A stretch of DNA of 64,000 bases from Hofstenia miamia (GCA_004352715.1 SCFE01000023.1:2450796-2514795); one strand, 5' to 3'. Shown: positions 43,560 through 56,068, counted from the stretch's first letter. Made by a program: numbers and translations. The notes: generated from the letters alone by a model not told the origin.

Positions 43560-43968
43560 CTGTAAATAAATAAATCCTTCTCAATCTGTTTGCAAGTTCG
43601 GTGAAGATTGGTACTGATGCTTGTGCTCTTTGCAAGCTGGATCAGAAAAATTCCCATTTTAACGGGCTTAATCCCAAGCTCACTGCTCTTCTCTAGTGTG
43701 AAAACTTTAATATTGTAGATAGTTGATATTCTTGCATTTCTTTATTTAAGAATGAGTGCCAAATTATTAACTTCCCTCATTAAACTTTTCATTATTACTT
43801 AAAAATGAGACTCGAGGACTTTTCTTAGATTATATTAGATTTCGTACACCCATTATATTTTTTGTAAATATTTGGTCATTTTATGTATGACATAGTTCTT
43901 CAACCAGGCGTATTGTCTTGTAAAATCTTGTAATTGTTGTTAGGGAGAAAAAGTAAGTAAGTAATACA
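43560..43968 (+). mobile_element. LINE 3' end with Cys motif and (AAGT)n tail
   Basis: The plus strand encodes GTDACALCKLDQKNSHFNGL, the CxxC plus His arrangement found after the RT in many CR1/L2-like LINEs. It ends with an AAGTAAGTAAGTAA tail at 43951-43965. Stops follow the Cys motif. A 5'-truncated, dead insertion. Confidence 0.55.
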
Positions 43969-46459
43969 ATTACATTTGATAGTTTAGGAATGAATTCTAA
44001 TACATCCCCAACATTTGTAATCCTTAAGACCAATATTAAATAAATTTCGAAAAATGTCCAATTTTAAAATTGGACAACGTTAACAGAAATAGTTATGAGC
44101 TCACATTTCTGAACTTCTGAAAGATATTTGTTTTAATAAAATAATCCAATCCGGTTCGAATAAGGCTAATGTACTTTTTATTGTTGCTAGTTTGTTCAGG
44201 CATATCTAAATATGGAAAATTAAAAATCCTAAGCATGTGGTTAGACTTTTGCATAGTATAAATGTAATCATTAATAATATTTTAGAGGGATGGTATAATA
44301 TTTTCTTCCAAATTTTGAAAGTATTTGGAAGAATATTAATTTACATTTACATTCAAAATCTATTATAGTTCGACGACTAGATTGTGATCAGAGAATTTAT
44401 GAAATATCACAGAAACAATTGCGTAGTGTATCTGCTGCATTAGTGGCTGTAAAACAATGTAATGCAATATGTTCGTATATTTCGTTGCAACTTTCTGATT
44501 AAGCACTTAAACGACTACTGTAAATCAGACATCCAACAGACATGATAACAAAAATCTGACAAGAATCAGTAAACGGCCTGGGCAAAATAAGAAATATCCG
44601 TTATGAGCATTTCTGATAGTCATCTGATCGAAATTATCACTTTAGTTAATATTTTTCTATAAACAAAGAATACATACTTTGTACTTTCTAAAAAACGATT
44701 AGAGAAGTAGGAAAACCTAACCTGATGTATTTGAATTAGGAAGCTATATTTTTCTTGAGTCAAACCTTCTTCTTATATAATCAAATCCAAGGTTTTTTTG
44801 TATGGCTTAATGCAGACAGACAATATCTAAAAGAGGCGTTAAATAAAAGTACCAAAAATGGATACTTTTTTCACAATGAAAAATTTCTTAATAACATGTG
44901 ATTGATCAACACTATCTTTCCATACTAATGAAATTTTCACTGCAAGATTTTGAAGCAAATTTGAAAATTTTATTAAATTTAAAGAAACAAAATATTTTGA
45001 AGATTGAAAGCAGTGCTTGTCAATGTTTGTGGCTATTTACAATTTGCTTTTTTCTAAAGGTAATCCAGTGCAGTATGCATTATAGCAATCTGCTAAATAG
45101 CAATGTTGGCGTATTTTCAAACAGCTTGCTGTTGAATTTTTTTTTATTTTTAGCTGAAAGAAGTGGATGCTATAACGCGTACTGCACTGCACCTAATTCC
45201 AGTAAATTGAAGTAACTGAGAGTTAGCAATGCTATTGTTTACAGTAATATATAAAACATTGAGTCTTCGGGTTTGAAAAATATGATCCTAATAACAATCG
45301 AAAATAATGTAAATACTGAAATAGTTTAAGTTGTGCGAGTTATTTTTTTATCGAATTACGTAAGATTTTGGTTGTTCTTCAATCTTTAAAAAATATGATT
45401 ACAAAAATTTTGTTGCATTATAATTCATAATTTTTTTGGGCAAAGAAATGTAAAAGTAGAATATTGGACCCAACTCTAGAGAAAACCTTATTGCCCGAAT
45501 CCGTTACCCGCTAAATGCCAAAATCATATTAATATGCATATAATCAAACTTCAGTTGGATGCAAGCAGACAAAAGTAGTCTATTGTTCTTTATGAATTGC
45601 GAAATGTAAATAACATGTTCCAAATCATTTAATAATAACATCTTTAATCGGAAAAGCAAATTGTCGTCGTAGCGTCTTTATTCTTATTGTTTTCCAATTT
45701 AGTTATCAAAGATGAACGCTTTTTTGAAGAAATTACTTTTCTGGATTGACTATGAATACCGTTTAGTGATTTCCTTACTTTATCCGTATTTGACGTTTTA
45801 GTTAATTATTACAAAATTATTCAAAGTCTTTGCGTTTTTGAAGAAAAAACAAAGCCTTATTTCTTCCCTATTGATTACTAAATATGATATTCGAACTTTG
45901 TTCTTTTGCAAAACTCTGCTTTTTCACGTAGCTTTCAAAATTAAGAAAATCTGAAGTACGAAGTCAGAGTATGAAATTTTTTTATCTACGGTCCCACTGT
46001 ACAAACGGATTTAACCCTAAAGCAGGCACTTTTCTAATAAAGAACTCGTTTTAGTCAACTAATTTTACACGTTTTTTCATTAAAAGTAAACATTTTTGCT
46101 TTGCGTTTTGTGGTGATTGTCCCTTACCGCTCCCCACACTGACATCTATGGACTATCTTAAAATGGAGCTTTAAGTATTGATCACAAAATTGTGAATAAA
46201 ATATTAGGTATTGAAAAATAACTTTTCCTAGACCGAATCCGTTATATATTTACAGTAAGAAAAGAAGAAATATAAAGTATTTTACAACAATCGAGATTGA
46301 ATAATAGGCATTTTACCTACAGTTCTTAGAAGTAATTAATTTTTAATGACCTACGAAATACTTAGGCTGACACTAACTTTATGAGGTTTCTAATATATAT
46401 ATATATATATAGAAATAAACATATAAATATATAAGTTATGTTATGGTATCCTCTTACCT
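43969..46459. other. AT-rich DNA, no gene recognised
   Basis: A 105-codon plus-strand ORF (44898-45215) is hydrophobic and AT-driven, without family features. The word GAATCCGTTA occurs at 45500 and 46236 without a clear element. An AT microsatellite lies at about 46393-46412. Confidence 0.4.
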
Positions 46460-46752
46460 TTGAAAAGAAATATACCTTGTAATGTTGAAATTACTTTGTG
46501 TACAGTATTAATTAGATCAACTTTAACTTACACATCAACCGTTTGGTTGCGTAGTAAACAGAGTTTTCTAAAATTAAAGAAAACAATAAAAAGTTTATAA
46601 ATAGATTTGTAAAAAAATTAATATTCTTCCTTTACCCTTATATCTGGAATACTTGGATTTGTGTTTTTTTAACAAACGATTAAAGCGACTGAGGGCATGA
46701 TGCAGCTGACATCTTGATGTCATGAAAGAATAAATTAATTATTATTATTATC
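46460..46752 (+). mobile_element. LINE 3' end with (ATT)n tail
   Basis: The plus strand translates to TVLIRSTLTYTSTVWLRSKQ then FLKLKKTIKSL, the RT thumb segment (usually RxxLxYxSxVW) of jockey/CR1-like elements, and ends in LDVMKE and an ATTATTATTATT tail at about 46738-46752. Only the last ~95 codons remain, with stops. Confidence 0.65.
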
Positions 46753-46924
46753 CAATCTATTACATGCATGGAGTCAGTATATTTAAAAATAGTGCCCATT
46801 AAGTAATTGCGCATAATTATTGATTTGTTTGTTTACATATATATTGTAGTTTGTAGTTTTTTGTGATAGCTTTAATAGCTTAAGCAATAAATTTGCCTTT
46901 ACTTTTATTATTATTTCATTTCTC

Positions 46925-47140
46925 CCCACGGCTTCATGCTGGTATCCCTCTCAGCTCGGGGAACTCACCAGTTCCCAGGGAGTCTGAGAACTTTCCTCAG
47001 GACTCTAGCTGTTCCTAACAATGCTGCCTTCTATGCTACTGCTCCTCCCCACGTTGGAACTCCCAACTCCTCCAAGTATCTCTTATGCTTCTTACTTACT
47101 GCTCCTAGTGCTCCTACAACTACCGGGAATACTTCAGCTT
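46925..47140 (-). pseudogene. Non-LTR RT C-terminal fragment of the VVVGALG type
   Basis: A GC-rich island whose minus strand reads VFPVVVGALGAVSKKHKRYL then EELGVPTW, a stop, and KAALLGTARVLRKVL. This is the conserved C-terminal segment (P-I-V-I-G-A-L-G ... L-L-G-T-A-R-I-L-R) of a widespread invertebrate and chordate non-LTR RT family. The internal stop makes it a pseudogene. Its strand is opposite to the LINE ends on both sides, so three separate insertions lie within 1.1 kb. Confidence 0.7.
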
Positions 47141-47179
47141 TCTTTAAATATTATTATTATTATAAAGTACTATTTAAAT

Positions 47180-47585
47180 CTTTTTTCATTTATTTCATTC
47201 TATTCTTCTGTTAAAGGTCTACGTTCATCAAAACACTTGCTGTTTAAGAATGCACTCGTAAAGAAATGTAAATCTCTTCAAAACTATTTTGTACGGATTG
47301 TTCCCTTGGCAATTATATTCCATTTTTCATCAAAAATAAGCCTATTTGATAAGTCAAATTCTGTTAAGAAATCCCTATTATAACTATATTGGAAATATTT
47401 TATCAATTTTTACAAACTTGAAAACAGTTGCACACATCGTTTGGTAAGTCGCTGTCCTTCATGCAAAACCTTTAATTCACAACAGTTTTTATTAAGTCAT
47501 ATTTGTATGTTATTTGTACATTATTATTTTGGTTTCTTTGCTTGTATTTTACAAGATTAAGTCAATAAATAAATAAATAAATATA
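47180..47585 (+). mobile_element. LINE 3' end with (AAAT)n tail
   Basis: Coding-like plus-strand DNA with stops, ending CPSCKTFNSQQFLLSHIC (Cys/His motif, from 47453) and a run AATAAATAAATAAATA at 47566-47582. This is the 3' tail of another truncated LINE. Confidence 0.55.
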
Positions 47586-47717
47586 AATGTAATAATATTA
47601 CTGAAATATAAATGCATGAAATAGTTTTTCCCATAGAAAGACTCTACAAGATAGACTTGTGTTTGGCATTTTTAATGCATGTTAATTAAGGCGAAATGTG
47701 TGGTAGTTAACATTAAA

Positions 47718-47732
47718 TGTATATATATATAC

Positions 47733-47805
<73 letters not shown>
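47718..47805. repeat. Long AT microsatellite
   Basis: Nearly pure AT dinucleotides over about 85 bp with one short ACATATAAAT interruption. Confidence 0.97.
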
Positions 47806-47806
<1 letters not shown>

Positions 47807-48391
47807 TATGAATTACAATGCTCATTTGCAATGCTATTTTTCTACGACTATTTTGCGTAATATTAAAACTTATAGTTTCTATCGTGGTTGTGATTTCAAA
47901 ACAATAACTTCCTGTTCGCTGATATTGAATTTACACATGAAGGAATGAAATTTTAGTTCATAGTGTACTGTATTTCATCCTCATGACACACTGTGGATCA
48001 TTGAATCAAGTTGTATATTGCAGTCTAGTAATCTTTGACTTGTGGCTCAAGGCATAGCAAGAGCAAGTTCTTAATGTCTTCTTGGCACCAATCATACTCT
48101 TACGTATCACGGTTGGTAGGTGAGTTTACAGTGTTTCTCAGGCACTTAGCAGGAATTCGATTCCCCTTGATACTACACACTTTACCTATTTAATACAAAA
48201 TAAAAAACTGTTTGGTACAGCGATTACTACAGAGTTTCCAAGCTTCAAATCAGCTAAACTTTTTGCCAATTCTCGTACATGCCCTGGAGCTGCAGATTCA
48301 GACACTTCAGGTGGCATATCATTGGGATTGAATGAAATCTGAGTCTATTTATACCCATTCAAATATATTACTGATACATTGTTACGCTTAG

Positions 48392-48393
<2 letters not shown>
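47806..48393. other. No gene recognised
   Basis: A weak tRNA-like pair of boxes (TGGTAGGTGAG near 48114 and AATTCGATTCCCC near 48153) may be a decayed SINE head. It cannot be folded convincingly. Confidence 0.3.
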
Positions 48394-48427
<34 letters not shown>

Positions 48428-48540
48428 ACAGTATATNNNNNNNNNNNNNNNNNNNNNNNNNNNNNNNNNNNNNNNNNNNNNNNNNNNNNNNNNNNNNNNN
48501 NNNNNNNNNNNNNNNNNNNNNNNNNNNNNNNNNNNNNNNN

Positions 48541-48569
<29 letters not shown>
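48394..48569. repeat. AT microsatellite broken by a 104-N gap
   Basis: AT runs at 48394-48436 and 48541-48569 flank the gap at 48437-48540. The gap is almost certainly more of the same repeat. Confidence 0.95.
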
Positions 48570-48574
<5 letters not shown>

Positions 48575-49398
48575 TTGTGTAGTACTACCTACCTTACCAT
48601 TGAAGTAATATGGGAGGAATAATAGAGAGTCATTTCCTAAATCAATATATGTAAATATCTAATGAACCCATAATATAACAAATTATGTAGTTATATGCAA
48701 AAAAGTTATCATTTCACTTCGATGGTCTATTTCATATATGTATGTATGTACTCCTGCACATAACAATATGTACCTAAAATAATTATGCCTGACATTAATA
48801 TAATATATAAGGAGTAAATGTAGAAATTAAGCATATGTCAGATTACAGATAAAAAAATTGAAATTCCATTGCAACGACCGCCAACTAATTTCTTTTTTAA
48901 TGAAATTATTTTTTCAACTACGACAATATTTGATGATGACATAGAATAACAACTAAAGCAACATAACAATCACCATATATGTATTTTCATAGAGGAACAG
49001 TATATTATAATGCATACAGTATATGTCAGTAAAAGTGATGTTAACTTTATGAAATTCCTTTGCCAAATGCTATTTATCAAAGAAAACCCACTTTCTCAAA
49101 ATAATATTTTCACTGGGGATTATACAGGGGTGGTCAAAAGTTTATGGTAAAGTACATTTTTTTGCATAGTGTGAACTAATTCATTACACTCTATATAGTT
49201 CTAGACTTGTACAAGCAAACGTTGCCGTTGAGTAAAAAAAGGAATTAACATATACATGTAATTTCAAAATTTTGTTTATTTTTGGTTTAGCCCGAAACAA
49301 AAATAGTATGGAAAAACAACAAAATCAATGCATAATTAAAGGACTGCAATTGTTTGTTGTATACAAGCTACAAAGCAAACTGATAACATAATAGGAAA

Positions 49399-50007
49399 TT
49401 ATTTGAATTTCTGATAATGAAGTTTGCTGGACATGGTCACCTGGCGGATAGAAAAACTGCTTTGTATATGAGCTATGTGCATTCTGACATCAACACGTGA
49501 TAGAAGAGAGTCTCCTCTTTCTTTGTTGTTTTTAATCCCATCGAGGGGTACCTTCGGCCTCGCGATCTCTGACTTTGCCACAGTACTCCTAGTGTTCTGC
49601 GGTCAAAGCAATTTTTTTGACCGTAGCCGGCCGTGAAAAATAAATTTTGATCTTAGCCGGCCGTAATTCTTTAGCCGTAGTCGGCCGTTAGCCGTTATTT
49701 TTTTGCCGTAGTAGGTGTTTTTTTAATACTAGTTTTAATACTAAGTTTTAAAAACAAAAATAAAAATATAAATCATGGAAATAAATTGTTTATCATAATG
49801 TTCAGTTATTTATCTTAGCTGAGATTTTGGCCGCAAAACAAAATCTTTGGCCGTGTCTCTTTGGCCGCAGAACACTAGGTACGCTTCAATAGGTTTGAGA
49901 GATCCTGCACATGTCAAGGAACAGTCAAAGTTTTTTGTTGCTTCCATGAGCTCAAAACCATAGAAATACATCATCAAAGTTTTAATTTTTTCAACAACTT
50001 TAGCCAT
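49399..50007 (-). pseudogene. Unrecognised coding-like sequence interrupted by a MITE
   Basis: Upstream part on the minus strand (50007 to about 49886): MAKVVEKIKTLMMYFYGFEL then CAGSLKPIEAY. Downstream part (about 49581 to 49399): MAKSEIARPKVPLDGIKNNK then SLLSRVDVRMHIAHIQSSF. Both look coding and are separated exactly by the hAT-like MITE 49590-49877, so they are probably the two halves of one older exon. I do not recognise the protein. A CAG|GTGACC word at about 49439-49447 could be an exon end. Confidence 0.35.
49590..49877. mobile_element. hAT-like MITE with GGCCGT-type internal repeats
   Basis: 288-bp element with inverted ends TAGTGTTCTGCGGTCAAAG and TAGTGTTCTGCGGCCAAAG, flanked by imperfect 8-bp sites AGTACTCC and GGTACGCT (5 of 8 match). 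The interior repeats TAGCCGGCCGT / TAGTCGGCCGT / TTTGGCCG many times. TAGTG...CACTA ends suit hAT, but the decayed target duplication leaves doubt. Confidence 0.7.
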
Positions 50008-52963
50008 AGCAAATTTTCAACATTGCATTAAAGCATGTTCCCAATAGACCTGCCCAATTCTCACGATTTTGAAATTTGCTCATAGGCTTAAGATTAAACC
50101 ATAAACTATTTAATCATTCAATAATATCTGTGGGGCCCTAAAAGTTCCCCGAACCGGAACCACGTAGTAAATAAGTAAACAGATTCTAACATTTAATAAT
50201 AACGTTTTTGAATATTGTAGCATTTAACAGCGCCATCTAACGCTTATATATTGAAATTTACAAAATTATTTTATTTAGCATTTGAAAAATAACATTGTCA
50301 CTTTTCATTTTCAACTTTTACCAATTGTATTTAACAGAATTTCATTAAAGCATAAAAAGATCTTAAATTCACTTTCATAAGTTTGGCATTTGATATGGTG
50401 ATTATATTTTTACATGGGACTTCAACATTAGACAAATATATGACTGCAGCATATTTTAGGCATTAAATATATTTTAGGTAATTCATTCAACAATAGCTAA
50501 TCATGGAAAAAATATTTTAATTTATGGCTAAACGCAAATGCATTAAGGGTGTAGTCTAAAATTCAACTCGATTAAATTTTAAGGTTGAATTAGAACAGAT
50601 ACATTATTATGAAGAATTATCATTATCAGGTATGGTTTCCAAAATTCCATCAGACCATTAACTTTGTCACCTAAGATACGCATTATCATGTAATGTAGAG
50701 AGCATCTGTTAGTAAAAGAAAATTCTTAAGAACAACGTTTAATAATTCGTTGAAATTTCCTGCAAAGCAGCAAAAGTTTATAGATGTGTACTTTTTAGAG
50801 ATCTAGCATAATTTTAAACTAAATTCAGTTGAAGTTATTATATTAGTAAGTGCGTCAAATTCCAGGAGTTTCTGACAAAATGCTACTGTATGTTCATTTA
50901 GGCAATGTTCATTTAGTTCAATCAAATGTGAAATTCAAATTCTGATATAACGACATGGTAATAAGTAGGGATGGAATTTATATGTATTCACATAAAACAC
51001 ATGCTTTTTACATATTTTACAATACTTCGAATTTCACATATTTCATTTTTTTCCAATTTTGTGTGACAAATACACGGATTTCTCAAAGTAACATAAGTCT
51101 TACATAATGGCTAACATCTGACGAATTCATTAAGTTTATAGGTGTTTTACAAAAAGATCTTGCGTTTAAAGTATATGTTAGCATTCATAAATTCTGGAGG
51201 AAAGTGAATCTCTAGTAGAAGGCATTCGAAGTGAGATTTTGAATTTTGCTCCCTTAGTCAGTGGTGGACGTAGAGAGATATTTCTATTTCTTTGGGCCGT
51301 ACTTGAGCCGCAGATGCTAATCATTGCAGATCTCAAAACTACGCCATGCTTTTGTACAATAAATTTGAAAAATAGTTATACTGTTTTATAAGAAAATATT
51401 CCAGATGAAGATTGTCTATTACATATTTCAAAAAACCCTAACATTTTCATATAAATCCTTAAACTAGTAATAAATATCACAATTGAGGTTGGAAATTAAA
51501 TTTTTAGCTATTTTTGAAAGCGTTGATACCACGTAGCAGAGACTTATTAAGGAGACTTTAACATACTATTAACAAAATGTGATGTAAATCATGACTTGTT
51601 TTTGCAAAGAAAGTTGCAATATTATGATTCAATGTTAATTTTTGCGTAATTTCCTGTATATCGTATTTCTTCCAAATTAATAATTTGAAAATGTAATTCT
51701 AATCACTGCAATGTAATTTGTTATCAATTATTACATCTAACAAATGATATTCTCTTTATTTGATAGAAATTCCCATTAGCACAAAAAATTCAATTCATTT
51801 ATCATTCGAAATGGTGATTTTATTTGATATTGTCAAAATAATTAAAATATTGCAAATAATTTTAGTTCCTTTGAAAAACATGCATTTCAGTTTTCTATTT
51901 GGATAGGTTTAGAGAAAATGTATAAAATGGAAAGTCTCAACTAGTTCGAGCACTATTTTACTTTTAGCGCACTTTCTGTCTGAGAATAATATGCAAAAGT
52001 TTTTACAATGAAGCAAATGTCTAGTAAAAATGCAGGTGGTACCCCTACCAGTTAGCACCAATTTTTTGTACTTAGGACCATAAAAGAAGATAAATTTAGA
52101 ACCATTTTTAGATGTAAATAAATGTCACGGGTTCATGTAACATTGTTTACTTGCTATTCAAAATATGCTCGAGTTGAACCCTTACATATTCTCAATTTGT
52201 TTTGACTTAAATCTGCTCTTGTAAGTAATAAACAGCCACAAGGCTCTCATTAATACTTATGTCTATAAGACAGTTTGATTAATTCAAATAAATTTTGTTG
52301 TGCTAAAAAATGAGTAATGTTTTTATTCCAAAATTTTTATTTTTAGAAATTAAATTCATGAATATAAGAAATCTTACCTAAACCAACGCCGAGGGTTCAT
52401 GGCGAAACAAAATTCGGTTTGGGGGTCCACAACGGAAAAAGGTTGGGAAACCCTGATTTAATCGTTTGAGCGAGGGTAGGTACAGCATTAAGGCATCTGA
52501 TTGCTGTGGCGCAATCATTTAATTATTTTTAAAGCAAATCATACTGAATTATGTCCTATATTCTATTCATATTATTACTCGATTCTTGAATGTTGTGTTA
52601 ACACAAACTAACAATTTACGATTTGTACATTTGTATAGATATAAAGTCATACAATTAAATAATGAAATTTATGAAAAAATTATTGGGCAAGCACTGCTTG
52701 CCTTGCTCAGAGCTGCAACCGTGCCGTGCATAATATTTGGCTTTACTTAGCCGTGCGTGCCTTGAATTAAATCTATGGAATATGCAAGTGTCTAAAATTC
52801 AAAATTATTCTTTATACAATTTTCTTCTCAGAATATATTAAATGCTAGTTCATGTTTAATAATACAAATGATTCTAAGAAATAGATTTGCATAGAAATTG
52901 CATTGCGAGAATTTTTAAAATGCAACAACAATATTCGTATTTTCATTCACGCCGTAATGCCAT
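50008..52963. other. AT-rich DNA, no gene recognised
   Basis: One hAT-like terminus without partner at about 52385-52455 (reverse complement begins CAGGGTTTCCCAACCTTTTT). A CAGTGGTGGACG word near 51263 is similar. No coding sequence found. Confidence 0.4.
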
Positions 52964-53450
52964 CCCAGGAAACAACCATCATTGGTCCAACAATGGGCAC
53001 TGCTGGCACCCCTGGCCAACAATGGCCACTCATTTGCCATTCATTTGCCAACCATAACTAACAAAGCAAAAAGTTTTAAAAATCTTAAAATTCCACAATT
53101 TTACAGAGAAATTATTATATTATTGTATATAACATAAGCATTACATTAAAGTTTGATTTTAATTTTCAAAAAGTATTATTTATCAGTTTATCATTGCCAT
53201 TAATGGCCCGACAATAGCCCATTAATTGCATTGCTATATCAATCTGCCATCTAGTGATTAAATATGAATGTAATAATTTACAATTATGACTGATCAAATA
53301 TTTGATTTTCATAACAAATGAATTTGATAACACAATTTCGTATGCCAGCTCTTGTTTTTATGAGCACTTTGAAATGAATTCAATTGTTTGTAGCAAGGTG
53401 TTCCATCTCAAGTATAATATGCTATACACAGTTTCAACTGCATCCTTAAC

Positions 53451-53741
53451 CAGGCGCGTATCGAGGTATTTCAGAAAGGGGAGGCTCAATTCTTATCAGA
53501 GACATATAGGTCTAGGTAGGTTTTTCTTCCTCTTAGGATAATGCCGCGCTCGCCTGTGCATAAATGATAAATAAACCAAAAAGACAGACGGAGTTAATAA
53601 GAATACATGAAATACTACTTTTTGCACTTTATGTCAAACAAAAAGACTGTTCATCAATATATCGATCAGATCGTATGAGAATGAGTTTATATTGGCCTGT
53701 CCAAAGAGGGGCAGGCATAAGACCCCCTAAATACGCCCCTG
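53451..53741. mobile_element. hAT-type MITE nested in Z2
   Basis: 291-bp element with ends CAGGCGCGTATCGAGG and, inverted, CAGGGGCGTATTTAGGGG, flanked by TCCTTAAC (53443-53450) and TACTTAAC (53742-53749), 7 of 8 identical. The related ends suggest the same family as the 12.8-kb MITE. Two overlapping short ORFs inside are not coding. Confidence 0.82.
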
Positions 53742-53875
53742 TACTTAACTCAATTATACCAAGTTGCGAATTACAAGTCATAATATAACATTGGCCATAA
53801 TCAGTAAACTGCTGGTGGGAAACATGCAATATTTGTGACTACTGATGCCGTAAATGGCCTATTGGTGAACCATTA

Positions 53876-54573
53876 AGGTGCGTTCAGACGAGAACCTTTT
53901 GATGCGCATCTTTTGATGAAAGTGCGTTCAGACGAGCATCTTTTTGATGTATGCTTTTTTGATGCATCTATCAAAATTTGGGAGCGTTCAGACGAGCGTC
54001 TTTTTGATCTATGCTAATTTGAACGATGTGCGTTCAGACGAGCATTATTTTGATGCACGGCCACTTGTTTATTCAGCAATTAAGTTTAATAGGAATTGTG
54101 TTTTTCTATCACTGGGAAGATTATAATCAACACCTCAATTACTGATTCAAAACATTATAATAAAAAACAAATTTGATTGGATGTTTAATTCTATAGATAT
54201 TGTTATACAATAATGCCTAGAATAAGTAGTTAATTACTGATTGTTCAAAAAAACGAAATTATCTTTATAAAGTTCTAGAGTCCGGCGGTATACCAATACT
54301 GAAACTAATACCGCTATATTATGACAATACCAAAAAATACTCATAACGTGGTATCTTGCCTAAAATTTTTATCGGTACGTTATTTAAAAGTGATATTAAA
54401 CATTGTTCCATGGACTGACCTAAAATTCCATTTTTATCAGAAACGAATTTCACTAAAACGCATTCATATTTGTAATTACTATTCCATTTTACATATGAAT
54501 TATATATATATATATATATACAGTATATATATATATATATATATATACAGTATATGCATATATATGTGCATGC

Positions 54574-54604
<31 letters not shown>

Positions 54605-55244
54605 TATATATAAATAAATGAATATATATATGTATATGCAAAATATAAAATGGATATCGCAGTATTTTATGTGAACCAAACCGAACCGACCCCCAAAATG
54701 TTGATTTCGCGTGGTCCTAAAAGTTTCGTTGTAATTACACAATTGAACAATATAATTAAATTTCAATAGGTGCTTGAATTATGTTTTATAAGTAATTTTA
54801 ATTAGTTCTACAAGCATGTAAAATATATTGACAATTCAGTAGCAAAATTTGTGAAAAATCAATATTGCTTCATTGAAAGGAATAACTGCTTTTTTAAAAA
54901 AATATTGGAACATTTAGAATTCAATATCGTCAGGGTTCATTTTGAAGTTAAAATTGTTGAGCTTCAAAATCCTCGTATTTTAAGACTCACGGCTACTTGA
55001 GACAATCTGTCTCCAAAACAAAATCGTTAATTACTGATCGTTCAAATGAATAATGTGCGTTCAGACGAGAATCTTTTGAACTACGTCAAAAAGATGCAAG
55101 CTGATTGTGCGTCAATTTGAACGATGTGCGTTCAGACGAGCATCTTTTTGATGTATGCTAATTTGAACGATGTGCGTTCAGACGAGCATCTTTTTGACGT
55201 ATATCAAATGATATACATCAAAAGGTTCTCGTCTGAACGCACCT
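53876..55244. mobile_element. PIF/Harbinger-like non-autonomous element nested in Z2
   Basis: 1369-bp element with near-perfect 29-bp inverted ends starting AGGTGCGTTCAGACGAGAAC and a 3-bp TTA target duplication (53873-53875, 55245-55247). Removing it restores Z2 sequence that aligns to Z1 (CCAT|GCGGCATC). Near both ends the word GTGCGTTCAGACGAGCATCT is repeated (starts at about 53879, 53922, 54028, 55055, 55128, 55171, with variants), forming subterminal arrays. It has no transposase. TTA duplications suit PIF/Harbinger, but end sequence alone does not prove it. Confidence 0.75.
54503..54640. repeat. AT microsatellite with ACAGTATATGCATATATG interruptions
   Basis: Compound AT/GTATAC repeat inside the Harbinger-like element. 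It produces false ORFs on both strands. Confidence 0.95.
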
Positions 55245-55398
55245 TTAGCGGCATCCTCAGTAGCAACCTTAGTAATCAATCATTAATGAGCAGATGCTTG
55301 AAAATATAGGTCACTTCATAATTTTAAAGGATTACACCATTGAAAAAGGATTAAAAACTATATATTACAAAAGTAGTATAATATCGAGCATACCCTGT

Positions 55399-55522
55399 TA
55401 CACTTTTTCTGATTGGTCGAGAGGTGGGTCGCAGTTCGTTACACTTTTTTCTGATTGGTTGAGAGGGGTGGCCTTTGACCTGAGACGCCATGGAGATTGC
55501 TGGAGGTGTTGTACTGACGTCA
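55399..55522. promoter_or_regulatory. Two CCAAT (NF-Y) sites + DR1 + CRE in element Y end, copy at 55.4 kb
   Basis: CTGATTGGTC at 55409-55418, CTGATTGGTT at 55451-55460 (again 42 bp apart), TGGCCTTTGACCT (DR1 type) at 55469-55481 and TGACGTCA (CRE) at 55515-55522. The order and spacing match the inverted copy at 12343-12456. This marks the left outer end of a Y copy inserted in Z2. Confidence 0.55.
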
Positions 55523-55549
55523 TGGAAGTCATGTACTTTTACTAGTTTT

Positions 55550-55930
55550 TGTGTTATTTATGTGGCCTAATTTAGTTTGCATTTTTAAGCTTACTTTACA
55601 GTTTTTTATTAACATCACACATGAATTTAGTTTTTTAGTTTTACTTTCACACATTACCTTACATTTTTTAGTTTTACTTTCCCACATTAACTTACATTTT
55701 TTTAGTTTTACTTTCACACATTACATGACTTGCTTATTTATATGACCTTACTTATTTTACATGTTTCATTTCTCATACTTCTTTTTTATTAACATACATT
55801 ACATTGGAAATATCACATCACACATTAACTTAGTTTAATTTCACACATTACATACTTGTTTTTTATTAATATACATGACATTGGAAAATACCACATTAAT
55901 GTAGTTTACATGTTTACTTTACATACTTGT
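55550..55930. repeat. 33-34-bp minisatellite of element Y
   Basis: Units such as TTAGTTTTACTTTCACACAT recur from about 55625 to 55735, followed by ACATACTTGTTTTTTATTAA-type repeats to 55930 that match 37.02-37.2 kb inverted. Confidence 0.85.
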
Positions 55931-56068
55931 TTTATTCGGTAAAATTTAATAACAAATGTTTGAATCAGAGAGATAATAATACTCGTTAAAAGCGTAATGT
56001 CTTATTTCGGTAATAATGCAAAATATTTTTTCGGAAAAAACCAAAAACTAGTTTATGCAATTTCTAAT

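Noticed and set aside
46936-47214. Pro/Ser/Thr-rich plus-strand ORF (92 codons) in a GC-rich island
   Set aside because: The minus strand of the same DNA encodes a conserved RT C-terminal segment, so the plus-strand frame is a shadow.
54321-54766. ORFs of 98 and 88 codons rich in Ile/Tyr
   Set aside because: Translation of an AT microsatellite; no coding content.
53876-55250. Regularly repeated GTGCGTTCAGACGAG words considered as a CRISPR-like array
   Set aside because: Spacing is irregular, repeats cluster at the two ends of a TTA-flanked element with inverted termini, and the genome is eukaryotic.
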